Positions 1-8,911 of a stretch of DNA of 64,000 nt are shown piece after piece. The translations under genes and the position numbers were made by a program. Position 1 is the first letter of the stretch. Every line of letters begins with the position of its first letter. Origin of the DNA: G963674665 sp964609625 (GTDB lineage: Bacteria; Desulfobacterota; Desulfovibrionia; Desulfovibrionales; Desulfovibrionaceae); NCBI GenBank assembly GCA_964609625.1, contig CAZSRS010000001.1, forward strand, positions 276,576 to 340,575. Reading direction: 5' to 3'. A model generated the notes under the pieces. It worked only from the letters and a program-made list of their open reading frames with translations, was not told the origin of the DNA and ran no database searches.

Positions 1-330
1 AACATACGTATTTTAATTTCGTAACACGCAGAACAAATCATCCTTTACTGTGGAGAGACACAAATAACCAGCCCAGATGCATTGACTTACGTCCAGTTTA
101 CAGTATAGTGCCTCCCAGCTTTATGAAAAGATTCACATGCCACATGCCATGAAAACGCCACGAAACGCCACAGCAACTTCGCAATCACCCATCGCGACCG
201 GTGGGGGGCGTTGTTCCGTGCCTTTTCGCGGCCAAGACGTCGGGCCGGGGGTTCCTGTTCTGGGACTCCCTCAATGCATATGCACCTTTAATGGTTCTCT
301 AAGACCCCTAATTGAGGATGGAGGTATTCT
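1..330. other. Non-coding leader in front of the hydrogenase operon
   Basis: I see no convincing gene here. The stretch is AT-rich in its first 150 bases and GC-rich later. It should hold the hynB promoter, but I could not find a -35/-10 pair or a sigma-54 element I would defend. A clear ribosome binding site (GGAGG, about 318-322) belongs to hynB. The upstream neighbour lies outside the window. Confidence 0.5.
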
Positions 331-1266
331 ATGAGGATTTCCGTAGGTCTCGGAAGAGAAGGCGCAGAGAAACGTCTGGAGGAACGTGGAGTTTCCCGTC
401 GTGACTTCATGAAGTTTTGCGCGGCCGTGGCGGCGGCAATGGGCATGGGGCCTGCCTTCGCACCCAAAGTCGCCGAGGCGTTGACCTCTGGCAAGCGGCC
501 TTCGGTGGTGTACCTGCACTTCGCCGAGTGCACGGGCTGCTCTGAGGCTGTCCTGAGGACTGTCGATCCTTACGTCGACACCCTGCTGCTGGACACCATT
601 TCCATGGACTACCATGAAACCCTGATGGCCGGCGCCGGCGACGCAGTGGAAGAAGCACTGCACGAGGCCATCAAGCATGATTTCGTCTGCGTCATCGAGG
701 GCGGTATCCCCACCATCGAGAACGGAGCCTGGGGCAAGGTTTCCGGTCACGCGATGCTGGACATTGCCAAAGAGATCGTCCCCAAGGCCCAGGCCTTGAT
801 CAACATCGGCACCTGCTCGTCTTTTGGCGGCGTGCAGAAGGCCGCTCCGAACCCCTCCAAGGCCATGGGTGTGAACGAGGCCCTGGGCGTTCAGGGCATC
901 AACATCCCCGGCTGCCCGCCGAACCCCATCAACTTTGTCGGCGCCGTGGTCCACTACCTGACCAAGGGGCTGCCGGAACTGGACGAGTACAACCGACCCA
1001 AGCTGTTCTACGGTGAAACCGTGCACGACAACTGCGAACGGCTGAAGCATTTTGAAAGCGGCGAATTCGCACCCTCCTTCGGTTCCGAAGAGGCCAAGAA
1101 AGGCTGGTGCCTGTACGAACTGGGCTGCAAGGGTCCCCAGACCTACAACAACTGCCCCAAGGTGCTCTTCAACCAGACCACCTGGCCTGTGCGGGCCGGC
1201 CATCCCTGCATCGGCTGCAGCGAGCCCAACTTCTGGGACACCATGAGCCCGTTCTACGAGTCATAG
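331..1266 (+). CDS. hynB: Periplasmic [NiFe] hydrogenase small subunit precursor
   Basis: Electron-transfer subunit of the soluble periplasmic [NiFe] hydrogenase, which carries electrons from H2 through three Fe-S clusters to c-type cytochromes. The 311-residue precursor has a twin-arginine signal (SRRDFMK, residues 22-28) and probable cleavage after Ala50. Mature cysteines fit the family: ECTGC (Cys67, Cys70), GTCSSFGG and IPGCPP for the proximal 4Fe-4S cluster, then later His/Cys ligands and the C...P...CIGC set for the distal and medial clusters. There is no C-terminal membrane helix, so it is the soluble type and not the HyaA-like membrane-bound type. The start has a GGAGG site eight bases upstream. 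hynA follows after 69 bases and supplies the [NiFe] site; both subunits would be exported together by Tat. Identification is firm. Confidence 0.97.
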   Translation: MRISVGLGREGAEKRLEERGVSRRDFMKFCAAVAAAMGMGPAFAPKVAEALTSGKRPSVVYLHFAECTGCSEAVLRTVDPYVDTLLLDTISMDYHETLMAGAGDAVEEALHEAIKHDFVCVIEGGIPTIENGAWGKVSGHAMLDIAKEIVPKAQALINIGTCSSFGGVQKAAPNPSKAMGVNEALGVQGINIPGCPPNPINFVGAVVHYLTKGLPELDEYNRPKLFYGETVHDNCERLKHFESGEFAPSFGSEEAKKGWCLYELGCKGPQTYNNCPKVLFNQTTWPVRAGHPCIGCSEPNFWDTMSPFYES

Positions 1267-1335
1267 GTCTCGCACACTCAACGGTCATGACGAACTGAAC
1301 AATTGAGACAACCGTTCGCCAAGGAGGAACACCAT

Positions 1336-3000
1336 ATGGCAGCGCCGAAAAGCGATTACACTGGAAAAGTGGTAATCGATCCCATTACCAGAATCGAAGG
1401 CCACCTGCGTATCGAGGTGGAAGTTGAAAACGGCTTGGTCAAAAACGCCTGGAGCAGCTCGCAGCTGTTCCGCGGCCTGGAACTCATCCTCAAGGGCCGC
1501 GATCCCCGCGACGCCCAGCACTTCACCCAACGCGCCTGCGGCGTGTGCACCTACGTGCATGCCCTGGCTTCCACCCGCTGCGTGGACAACGCCGTCCAGG
1601 TCAAGATTCCCAAGAACGCCACTTTGATCCGCAACTTGGTCATGGCCTCCCAGTACATGCATGACCACTTGGTGCACTTCTACCACCTGCACGCCCTGGA
1701 CTTCGTGGATGTCACAAGCGCGCTTCAGGCCGACCCGCAAAAGGCCGCCAAGATCGCCAACGACATCTCCCCCCGCAAGACCAAGGCCGAAGACCTCAAG
1801 GCCGTGCAGCAGCGCCTGCAGGCCTTCGTGGATTCCGGTCAGCTGGGTATCTTCACCAACGCCTACTTCCTGGGCGGCCACCCGGCATACGTCCTGCCCC
1901 CCGAAGTCAACCTCATCGCCACCGCGCACTACCTGGAAGCCCTGCACATGCAGGTCAAGGCCGCGCGCGCCATGGCCATTCTGGGCGGCAAGAACCCCCA
2001 CACCCAGTTCACGGTCGTGGGCGGCGTCACCAACTACGACTGCATGGATCCCAAACGCCTGGCCGAGTACATCGCACTGTACAAGGAAACCAAGCAGTTC
2101 ATCGACGAGGTCTACATCCCGGATCTGCTGGCCGTAGCCGGTTTCTACACCGACTGGTTCGGCATCGGCGGCACCACCAACTTCCTGACCTTCGGTGAAT
2201 TCCCCTCGGACGAATACGACCTCGACTCACGCTTCTACCCCGCGGGCTTCATCGCCAACCGCGAGATCGGCAAGCTCGAGGCTTTCGATCCCAAGGAAGT
2301 CACCGAATCCATCAAGCACTCCTGGTACAAAGGCGACTCCGACCTGCATCCTTACAACGGCGTGACCGAGCCCCAGTACACCAGCCTCGAGGACAAGGAT
2401 CGCTACTCCTGGATGAAGGCCCCTCGTTACAAGGGCGCCTCGTCCGAGGTCGGCCCCCTGGCGGCGACACTGATCGCCTACGCCAAGGGCCAGCCCGAAA
2501 CCAAGAAGCTCGTGGACACCGTACTGGCGAAGTTCAACGCCGGCCCCGAAGTCCTGTTCTCCACCTTGGGGCGCACCGCCGCCCGCGGCATCGAATGTGC
2601 GGTCACCGCCGCCAAGGGGTTGGACTGGATCAACGAACTGGAAGCCAACGTCAAAAGCGGCAACACCGAGATCTACACCGAGTGGGAAATGCCCAAGGAA
2701 GCTCAGGGCGTCGGTTTCGTCACCGCTCCTCGCGGTGCCCTGTCCCACTGGATCAACATCAAGGACGGCAAGATCGACAACTTCCAGCTCGTGGTGCCCT
2801 CCACCTGGAACCTCGGTCCCCGCTGCTCCGGCGACAAGCTCAGCCCTGTCGAGGAAGCGCTCATCGGCACCCCCATCGCCGATCCCAAGCGCCCCGTCGA
2901 AATCCTGCGCACCGTCCACTCCTATGACCCCTGCATCGCCTGCGGCGTGCACGTCATCGACCCGGAGAGCAACGAAGTGCACAAGTTCAAGGTCTGCTAG
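1336..3000 (+). CDS. hynA: Periplasmic [NiFe] hydrogenase large subunit precursor
   Basis: Catalytic subunit, 554 residues, carrying the Ni-Fe site for reversible H2 oxidation. The N-terminal motif RACGVC and the C-terminal DPCIACGVH supply the four cysteine ligands. The nickel ligand is cysteine, not selenocysteine. After the final His (about residue 539) comes a 15-residue extension, VIDPESNEVHKFKVC, which the maturation endopeptidase would remove. The protein has no signal peptide of its own and is expected to ride out with HynB. I chose ATG 1336 because AAGGAGG lies eight bases before it; an in-frame TTG at 1303 lacks such a site. A strong hairpin follows the stop, before the maturation genes. 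Confidence 0.97.
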   Translation: MAAPKSDYTGKVVIDPITRIEGHLRIEVEVENGLVKNAWSSSQLFRGLELILKGRDPRDAQHFTQRACGVCTYVHALASTRCVDNAVQVKIPKNATLIRNLVMASQYMHDHLVHFYHLHALDFVDVTSALQADPQKAAKIANDISPRKTKAEDLKAVQQRLQAFVDSGQLGIFTNAYFLGGHPAYVLPPEVNLIATAHYLEALHMQVKAARAMAILGGKNPHTQFTVVGGVTNYDCMDPKRLAEYIALYKETKQFIDEVYIPDLLAVAGFYTDWFGIGGTTNFLTFGEFPSDEYDLDSRFYPAGFIANREIGKLEAFDPKEVTESIKHSWYKGDSDLHPYNGVTEPQYTSLEDKDRYSWMKAPRYKGASSEVGPLAATLIAYAKGQPETKKLVDTVLAKFNAGPEVLFSTLGRTAARGIECAVTAAKGLDWINELEANVKSGNTEIYTEWEMPKEAQGVGFVTAPRGALSHWINIKDGKIDNFQLVVPSTWNLGPRCSGDKLSPVEEALIGTPIADPKRPVEILRTVHSYDPCIACGVHVIDPESNEVHKFKVC

Positions 3001-3029
3001 CTTGCACTGATCGACAACTCACAACCATC

Positions 3030-3068
3030 GCGGGAATCCGGCCTTGCGCCGGGTTCCCGCTTTCTTTA
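3030..3068 (+). terminator. Intra-operon hairpin between hynA and the protease gene
   Basis: A 13-bp stem (3030-3042 with 3048-3060, one T-G wobble) closes a 5-base loop, CTTGC, and is followed by a T-rich stretch. It has the form of a rho-independent terminator or mRNA-stabilising hairpin. It lies only a few bases before the next start, so it probably lowers expression of the maturation genes relative to the structural genes. That role is inferred. Confidence 0.75.
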
Positions 3069-3072
3069 TACC

Positions 3073-3600
3073 ATGACCATGCAAACACAACCTGATGGCA
3101 TTCTCGTTCTCGGCGTCGGCAACATCCTCTACACCGACGAAGGCTCCGGCGTTCGGCTGGTGGAATATCTCCAGCAACACTACGACGTTTCCGACAACGT
3201 CACCCTCATGGACGGCGGCACCCTGGGCACCAGACTCATGGACTACATCATGCGCTGCGCCAAGCTCATCGTGGTGGACGCCGTGCTCGGTGGAGACGAA
3301 CCTGGCTCCATCTATCGCCTCACGGGCGAAGACCTGCGCAAGAGCTTGGCCTTCAAGAACTCCATGCACCAGACCGACCTCGTGGACACCCTGATCTTTT
3401 GTGAGATCGCCGGCCACAGGCCCGAGGCGGTGGTCGTCGGCATCGAGCCCTTCGATTACCAGTCCATGGCCGTGGACTTGAGCGAGACCATCGCCGCCAG
3501 GCTCCCCAAACTGGCGGAAATCGTGATCCAGGAAATCGAAAACGCCGGTGGCGGTTGCTCACCGAAAACAGTGGCCGTTCCATCTCAGCCCACGGAGTGA
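3073..3600 (+). CDS. hynC: Hydrogenase maturation endopeptidase (HyaD/HynC family)
   Basis: Nickel-dependent endopeptidase that trims the C-terminal peptide of HynA once the Ni-Fe site is loaded. The 175 residues show the family fold and ligands: ILVLGVGNILYTDEGSG near the N terminus with the metal-binding Glu, the DGGTLG turn, a second acidic ligand in VVDAV, and the conserved His in NSMHQTDL. Length is typical (150-190). It follows hynA after a 72-base gap containing the hairpin and precedes the HypC-like gene by 6 bases, so protease and chaperone form one unit. Cytoplasmic. The symbol follows the D. fructosovorans hynABC naming; other papers use hynD. Confidence 0.93.
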   Translation: MTMQTQPDGILVLGVGNILYTDEGSGVRLVEYLQQHYDVSDNVTLMDGGTLGTRLMDYIMRCAKLIVVDAVLGGDEPGSIYRLTGEDLRKSLAFKNSMHQTDLVDTLIFCEIAGHRPEAVVVGIEPFDYQSMAVDLSETIAARLPKLAEIVIQEIENAGGGCSPKTVAVPSQPTE

Positions 3601-3606
3601 AGTACG

Positions 3607-3852
3607 ATGTGCCTGGCCATCCCAGCTTGCATTACTGAAATCAAGGACGACTTCGCCACCTGTCGCGTTGGTGAGAGCGATACCTTCATCACCGTCTCGC
3701 TCATGCTCATGGCCGATGCGGTCGCGGTGGGCGACTACCTCATAGTCCACGCCGGTTTCGCCCTGCACAAACTCAACCGGGAAGACGCCCTGGAATCCCT
3801 GAACGTGTTGCGGCAAATGGTTGCAGCCCAAGGAGAGCAGCCTGGCTTCTGA
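3607..3852 (+). CDS. hypC: HypC/HupF family hydrogenase maturation chaperone
   Basis: Small chaperone of 81 residues with the diagnostic N terminus MCLAIPA. Its Cys2 contacts the HypD-bound Fe(CN)2CO precursor and the immature large subunit. The rest is the expected small beta-barrel (TCRVGES, AVGDYLIVHAGFAL) with a helical tail. GGAG lies about ten bases before the start. Its position beside the protease suggests a copy dedicated to HynA, like HybG or HupF. No other hyp genes occur in the window, so HypABDEF must be encoded elsewhere. Confidence 0.93.
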   Translation: MCLAIPACITEIKDDFATCRVGESDTFITVSLMLMADAVAVGDYLIVHAGFALHKLNREDALESLNVLRQMVAAQGEQPGF

Positions 3853-3970
3853 GCCTGACGCATCACTCCCTCTGCCCGGACGACTCCCGACTCCGTTACC
3901 GCGGAACAACAACCCAGCGGCACAAACACTTGCCTTTGTCGTGCTCTCTCTTTACAAAGAGGTGATACGC

Positions 3971-4093
3971 ATGGCAGGCATTCTTGTATCCATCGCCCGC
4001 AAAACAAACGGAGCGCGTCATGCCTCACCGCTTTGCTTCCAGAATGCGCAAGGCGCACAAGTCCTTCATCAGGGAAATCCTCAAGGTCACTGA
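3971..4093 (+). CDS. Possible 40-residue leader ORF overlapping the aminotransferase start
   Basis: ATG 3971 follows a good ribosome binding site (AAAGAGGTG, 3957-3965) and opens a 40-codon frame ending at TGA 4093. It overlaps the beginning of the aminotransferase gene in another frame. The peptide (MAGILVSIARKTNG...) resembles nothing I know. Either it is a leader whose translation affects the downstream start, or the good site is coincidental. Confidence 0.25.
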   Translation: MAGILVSIARKTNGARHASPLCFQNAQGAQVLHQGNPQGH

Positions 4094-5225
4094 AAAGCCC
4101 GAAATCATCTCCTTCGCGGGCGGGCTTCCCTGTCCCGATCTCTTCCCTTTCCGCGACATGGAGCGTGCCGCCGTTCAGGTGATCTCCATGAACGGTCCAG
4201 AAGCACTCCAATACTCCACCACGGAGGGCTACCCCCCCCTGCGGGAGTGGATCGCCATGCGCTATAAGACCAAGTATGGCATGGACATCGATCCCGCGAG
4301 GATATGTATCACCACCGGCTCGCAACAGGCCCTGGACATCGTGGCCAAGGTGCTGCTCAACCCCGGCGACACCGTGCTTGTGGAACGCCCCGGCTATCTT
4401 GGCGCCATTCAGTGCTTCTCGCTCTATGAACCGGTTTTCCAAGGCATCGAACTGCAGCACGACGGTCCTGACCTCAACGCCCTCTCCATTTGCATCGCGA
4501 AAAAGAATGTCAAGCTGTTCTATGCCGCGCCCACGTTCCAGAACCCTTCTGGCCTGTCCTACAGCCTGGAAAAACGTCAGGCAGTGGCGGATCTGCTCCG
4601 GGGCAAGGACGTGGTGCTTCTCGAGGACAACCCCTATGGCGAGTTGCGTTTCGCGGGACAGGACCTGCCACCCATGGCCCAGAACATGCTCCGCGAAAAC
4701 GCCCTGCTCATGGGCAGCTTCTCCAAAATCGTCGCACCTGGCATGCGCGTGGGCTGGATCGTCGCCCCTGAACTGTTCCTGGACAAACTCGTCCTTGCCA
4801 AGCAGGCGGCGGACCTGCATACCAGCTCACTGACACAACGCATCATCCATCGATTTCTCACCGACGCGGACCTGGAGAAGCACCTGGAACTCATTCGGGA
4901 GCACTACGGAGAGCACTGCAGCACCATGCTCCAGGCGGCGGAGGAGCATTTCCCACCGGGCGTCACGGTCACCAGGCCTGAAGGCGGCATGTTCCTCTGG
5001 GCACGTCTGCCAGAAGGATACGACGCCATGGATCTCTTCAACCTTTCCATTGAGCGGGGCGTGGCATTCGTGCCGGGACGCCCCTTCCACTGGGACGGCA
5101 GCGGCGAAAACTGTTTCCGCCTGAATTATTCCAACGCTTCCCCGGAAACCATCCGTCTGGGAATGGAGCGACTTGGGGCCTGCATCCGCCAACTCCTGGA
5201 CAACGGACCTGAAAACGAGCCATAA
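4020..5225 (+). CDS. PLP-dependent aminotransferase, class I/II (2-aminoadipate transaminase-like)
   Basis: Cytoplasmic fold-type I aminotransferase of 401 residues. The N terminus (SFIREILKV, then ISFAGGLP) and the middle match the LysN/MocR-type aminotransferase group, which acts on aromatic, branched-chain or 2-aminoadipate substrates. The PLP lysine is Lys236 in LMGSFSKI; nearby are the TTGSQQALD cofactor loop and the YAAPTFQNPSG and EDNPYGELRF motifs. There is no GntR DNA-binding domain, so it is the enzyme-only form. ATG 4020 has GGAG a few bases upstream and gives the family N terminus; an in-frame TTG at 3984 is less likely. A short overlapping frame with a better ribosome binding site precedes it. 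The exact amino donor cannot be read from sequence. Confidence 0.88.
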   Translation: MPHRFASRMRKAHKSFIREILKVTEKPEIISFAGGLPCPDLFPFRDMERAAVQVISMNGPEALQYSTTEGYPPLREWIAMRYKTKYGMDIDPARICITTGSQQALDIVAKVLLNPGDTVLVERPGYLGAIQCFSLYEPVFQGIELQHDGPDLNALSICIAKKNVKLFYAAPTFQNPSGLSYSLEKRQAVADLLRGKDVVLLEDNPYGELRFAGQDLPPMAQNMLRENALLMGSFSKIVAPGMRVGWIVAPELFLDKLVLAKQAADLHTSSLTQRIIHRFLTDADLEKHLELIREHYGEHCSTMLQAAEEHFPPGVTVTRPEGGMFLWARLPEGYDAMDLFNLSIERGVAFVPGRPFHWDGSGENCFRLNYSNASPETIRLGMERLGACIRQLLDNGPENEP

Positions 5226-5232
5226 TCCACAC

Positions 5233-6402
5233 ATGCTGCCCGATACACCTCTCTCCCCGGCATCGAGAACCCTGTCCACGGGCAGGGGCATGTTCTGTTG
5301 TGCACCGCTTGCGCTCGCGATCCTGCTCCTTGGCCTATGGGTTCCACATCAGGCTGACGCCGCGGAGAAGTTTGCAGTGCAGTTCGTGGTCCCCTCGGGC
5401 AAGGACGAGATCTGGAAATTCGTGGAAATGGTCTCGGACAAGGGCTATCCCGCATACATGTTCACACGCGAACTGGGGGGAGAAAAGCACTACCACGCCC
5501 ACATGGGCACCTACGACTCCATTGTCGAAGCCATCGATGCCGCGGTGGCACTGCAAAAGGAAATCCGGGTCGAATACGAGATCGTCCACGCCAACACAAA
5601 CAAGGTCGTCAATCTGCGCAAGGGGCAGGACAGGCAGGACCAAACAGCGCTGCCTTCGGATCAAACCCGGCCCGAAACACTTCCCCTGCCGGAGGAAGCC
5701 TTGCCAGAGCCGATGGAGCCTCCTGCCCTGATCGCCGAGCCCGATGCCGTCCCTGAATCGGCCGGGAGTGTACACGCCCTTGTGGAGCCATTTCCGGCTT
5801 CAAAGCCCACGCCTCTCGAGAAGGATCTCGAACAGCCACTCTTGCCGTCGGACCGGGAACCGCAAGCTGCCGCATCAGAGCCCGAACCGCTCCCTGCCGC
5901 AGCCCCGGCACAAACACCCCCACCGAAACCAGAACCGTCCGCTGCGAAACCAAAGGCCGAAGCTACGCCGAAACCGGCGCCCCAGTTCGTGACACCGCAA
6001 CCCGAGCCGGCGCCGAAACCAGCGCCCAGGCGTTCCGACCCCTCGGCTGTTGCCGAAACGCCAAGGATTGCGGCCGTGAACCCGCTGCATCCTCCGGAAA
6101 GCACAGCTCCGCTGGAGACCCTCTTCCTGTTGCAACTGCACTCCTTCAGCATTCAGGAAAACGCCCTGAAAGCGGCCCGTGAATACAGCGCAAGAGGACT
6201 GCCCAACATCGTCGTCATCCTGCTCTACGACGATGCCCACAGACCCTGGTATGTCGTCTCCCTCGGCCACTACAGGGACAAGGGTACAGCCTTGCGAGCC
6301 GCCAGGGAATTCGAGGAAAGGGAGAACCGCTCCCTCACCCTCAATGAGGTAGACGCAAGTTTTCTGGAAACCCGGGTCGTTCCGCACGGCGGCCTGCCCT
6401 GA
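5233..6402 (+). CDS. Secreted SPOR-domain protein with Pro/Glu-rich linker
   Basis: A 389-residue exported protein with two SPOR-like (peptidoglycan-binding) modules. The signal has a hydrophobic core, LALAILLLGLWV, ending at ADAA. The first module directly follows (KFAVQFVVPSG...LQKEI); the second lies at the C terminus (LFLLQLHSF...WYVVSLGHYRDKGTALRAA). Between them are about 180 residues rich in Pro, Glu and Ala, with repeated PEPAPKP-like runs, probably a flexible spacer across the periplasm. SPOR domains bind glycan strands stripped of stem peptides at division sites, so a cell-envelope role is likely. The start is uncertain: ATG 5233 gives a basic n-region, ATG 5290 a shorter signal with a somewhat better purine stretch. 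A small gene and a secreted HEAT protein follow closely. Confidence 0.82.
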   Translation: MLPDTPLSPASRTLSTGRGMFCCAPLALAILLLGLWVPHQADAAEKFAVQFVVPSGKDEIWKFVEMVSDKGYPAYMFTRELGGEKHYHAHMGTYDSIVEAIDAAVALQKEIRVEYEIVHANTNKVVNLRKGQDRQDQTALPSDQTRPETLPLPEEALPEPMEPPALIAEPDAVPESAGSVHALVEPFPASKPTPLEKDLEQPLLPSDREPQAAASEPEPLPAAAPAQTPPPKPEPSAAKPKAEATPKPAPQFVTPQPEPAPKPAPRRSDPSAVAETPRIAAVNPLHPPESTAPLETLFLLQLHSFSIQENALKAAREYSARGLPNIVVILLYDDAHRPWYVVSLGHYRDKGTALRAAREFEERENRSLTLNEVDASFLETRVVPHGGLP

Positions 6403-6435
6403 GATCCGACGCCCCCAGCTGACGGAGCCTCCTAC

Positions 6436-6687
6436 ATGAGCACGGAATGGACCAAACACGATGACTCCACATTCTACATCACCCTGGGGGGGGTTCTCAA
6501 CGTGGCCGTCATCTTCGACCGAATGGGTGTTCCTGGCTGGAAAGTGCAGGTTGGGGCACGCTCCCTGCGTGACAAGATCGCCAAGAAGGAAGACGCTCAA
6601 AAAGTGGCCCTGGCATATGCCAAACGAATCCTCGCCCAGTGCGTCAAGGACCTGGATACCATCCTCGAGGAGCCTCCTGCCGCGTAA
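6436..6687 (+). CDS. Small conserved-type protein of unknown function
   Basis: An 83-residue soluble protein (STEWTKHDDSTFYITLGGVLN...). It has a beta-rich N-terminal half, a charged helical C-terminal half (RDKIAKKEDAQKVALAYAKRIL), one cysteine, no signal peptide and no membrane segment. A GGAG lies about ten bases before the start. It sits 33 bases after the SPOR gene and 23 bases before the HEAT-repeat gene, on the same strand, so the three are probably co-transcribed. I do not recognise the family. Confidence 0.7.
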   Translation: MSTEWTKHDDSTFYITLGGVLNVAVIFDRMGVPGWKVQVGARSLRDKIAKKEDAQKVALAYAKRILAQCVKDLDTILEEPPAA

Positions 6688-6710
6688 CAACAAGTGACAA
6701 CGGACATCGC

Positions 6711-8876
6711 ATGCGCCCTTTCATTCTTACCGTCTTCCTTCTGATCGCCCTCGCCGGTCGCATCCAGGCAGAGCAACCCGGCGCTTCCCTTGTCCCGGGC
6801 GTTGAAAATCCATCTTCATCCGAACCAGCGGCAGCCCCCCTCGATGCCGCGTTCATCCCCCCTCGTGAGGTCAACGCCACTGACTCAGGAACACTCCTGA
6901 TAGCGCGGGACGCCAACGCCACACTTTCTCCCGTTACTGACCACCCCGCGCCCCAAGACCCGCCCCCGTCTCCGGAAGATCCACTCCTGATCTCCCTTGT
7001 GGAAAAACTCTCGAGCACACACTGGATGGAGCGCGTACAGGCAGCGACCGCCCTCGCCGACCTGGGAGCAGCCGCCGCACCTGCCGCCCTGCCCCTGGCC
7101 CAGGCCACCACCGACGCGGACCCTTTGGTCAGGGGCGCCGCGGCCCGCGCCTTGGGCGCCATCGGCCCCCAGGCTGCCGGCGCGGCTCCCAAGCTCGCCC
7201 GCCTGCTCTTTGACGACGATCCTGAACTCAGGGCACTGGCGGCAACGGCCCTGGCCAAGATCGGTCCAGCAGCCCATGAAACGGCCAACGCTCTGATTCT
7301 TGCCCTGGGTGACGCCTCTCCGCTCACGCGCATCAACGCGGCCCAAGCCCTGGGAGCAGTCCAGGCCCCCGCGGATCTCGCGGTCCCAGCCCTGGTCCAG
7401 CTCTTCAAGGACCCCCAGGCCAAGGTCCGTCGGGCAGCGGCCGCGGCCCTGGGGGCCTATGGCACCGACGCAAGGGAGGCAGTGCTCGATCTTCTCCAAC
7501 TTTTACAAGATCCGGACGAATTCGTGCGACTGGCCGCTTCCTTCTCCCTTGGCTCCACCGGGGAGACCGGCATCCAGGCCCTTGTCAGCACCCTGGACTC
7601 CCCAGACCGCGCCCAGCAACAGAGTGCGGCAGCGGCTCTGCGGCGCATCGGCGCACCTGCCGTGCACCTGCTCCTCGACGAAGTCGGACGGGAACCCACT
7701 GCAAGACGGGTCCAGGCCATTTACGCCCTCGGCCATCTCGGCCCGGAAGCCGCGCCTGCCATCCCCCTGCTGGTGGAGCTGCTTGGGGCGCCGGAAAACG
7801 ACGTGGCCAACGCGGCCACCGTGGCCCTCGGCATGATTGGCTCTCCGGCCGTGCCTAACCTGGTGGGGGCGTTGGACAATCCCCGACAGGACATCCGCCT
7901 CTTCGCCACTTACGCCCTTGGCGCCATAGGCGCCCCTGCCGTGCCTGCCCTGGAAAAGGCCCTGCACGACCATGACCCCTCCATCCGCGAACAAGCAGCC
8001 ATCGCCCTCGGCAAGGTCGGGGAAAGAGCGGCCCAGGCAGTGCCCGCCCTGATCAAGGCCCTCGCAGACCCAGTGGCCACCGTGCGCATGAACGTGACCG
8101 ACGCCCTGGGCGAAATCGGCAACGGTGCGAAGGAGGCGGTCCCCGCCCTTTCCGAGGCACTGCGGGATCAGGATGACTTTGTCCGGACCATGGCAGCCTA
8201 CTCCCTGGGTAAGATCGGCAAACCCGGTGCCAAGGCGCTCATCGATACTTTGAACGATCCGGCGCCGAACATGCGCGAGATCGCGGCAGTGGCTCTGGGA
8301 ATGATCGGTCCTGAAATCGGCGACCACGCCGCCGAAGCCGTTCCCGCCCTGGTCAAGGCCCTGGAAGACCCGGACCCGGGCGTCAGGAGAAGCGCAGCCA
8401 CCGCATTGGGCTACATTGGTCCGGCAGCGGAGCCCGCGGTTTCGGACCTGGCACGCCTCATGTATTCCAGCAGGGACGAAGACCTCAGACTCCTTTCGGC
8501 CTACGCCCTGGCCAAGGCGGGAGCCGGCGGCAGCGATACCCTGCTTTCCGCCCGCCAGGCCCCGGACCCGATCATCAGAGGCATGGTGGCCAGTGCCCTG
8601 GGCTCGTCTCCGGCCAATGCGCACGTGTTCGTACCGGCACTGATCCTGTCCCTGGAGGACCCCGACGACAATGTCAGGCTCAAGGCCGTCACCGCCCTGG
8701 GCATGCTCGGCCCGACGGCACGGGAAGCGAGCCCGGCGCTGATCCGCCTCCTGGAGCACGGAGGGGCTGTCGCGGAGGCCGCCGCGCTGGCCCTCACGCG
8801 CATCAACCCCGACATCCAGCTTCCCGTGGGAGTCAATGAAAATCCGCCCCGCAAAGGCGAACAAAAAGGGCAGTAG
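6711..8876 (+). CDS. Exported HEAT-repeat (PBS-lyase type) protein
   Basis: A 721-residue protein with a signal peptide (MRPFILTVFLLIALAGRIQA), about 80 low-complexity residues, and then an almost unbroken run of about 30-residue HEAT/PBS-lyase repeats to the end. The repeat theme is AAxALGxIGxxAxxAVPALxxAL with an acidic DPD turn, seen roughly 18 times (for example AAIALGKVGERAAQAVPALI and AATALGYIGPAAEPAVSDL). Such solenoids are protein-binding scaffolds; nothing suggests lyase activity. ATG 6711 was chosen because it gives a clean signal peptide; the frame is open further upstream inside the preceding gene. It is the last gene of a three-gene envelope cluster. Partner unknown. Confidence 0.85.
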   Translation: MRPFILTVFLLIALAGRIQAEQPGASLVPGVENPSSSEPAAAPLDAAFIPPREVNATDSGTLLIARDANATLSPVTDHPAPQDPPPSPEDPLLISLVEKLSSTHWMERVQAATALADLGAAAAPAALPLAQATTDADPLVRGAAARALGAIGPQAAGAAPKLARLLFDDDPELRALAATALAKIGPAAHETANALILALGDASPLTRINAAQALGAVQAPADLAVPALVQLFKDPQAKVRRAAAAALGAYGTDAREAVLDLLQLLQDPDEFVRLAASFSLGSTGETGIQALVSTLDSPDRAQQQSAAAALRRIGAPAVHLLLDEVGREPTARRVQAIYALGHLGPEAAPAIPLLVELLGAPENDVANAATVALGMIGSPAVPNLVGALDNPRQDIRLFATYALGAIGAPAVPALEKALHDHDPSIREQAAIALGKVGERAAQAVPALIKALADPVATVRMNVTDALGEIGNGAKEAVPALSEALRDQDDFVRTMAAYSLGKIGKPGAKALIDTLNDPAPNMREIAAVALGMIGPEIGDHAAEAVPALVKALEDPDPGVRRSAATALGYIGPAAEPAVSDLARLMYSSRDEDLRLLSAYALAKAGAGGSDTLLSARQAPDPIIRGMVASALGSSPANAHVFVPALILSLEDPDDNVRLKAVTALGMLGPTAREASPALIRLLEHGGAVAEAAALALTRINPDIQLPVGVNENPPRKGEQKGQ

Positions 8877-8911
8877 TTACCCGGACACGATCGACGCGGG
8901 GCGGGCCCGTC

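Noticed and set aside
1303..1335. TTG start extending hynA by 11 residues
   Set aside because: ATG 1336 has AAGGAGG at ideal spacing and gives the family N terminus.
2227..2982. 251-codon minus-strand frame
   Set aside because: Antisense to hynA, with no recognisable domain.
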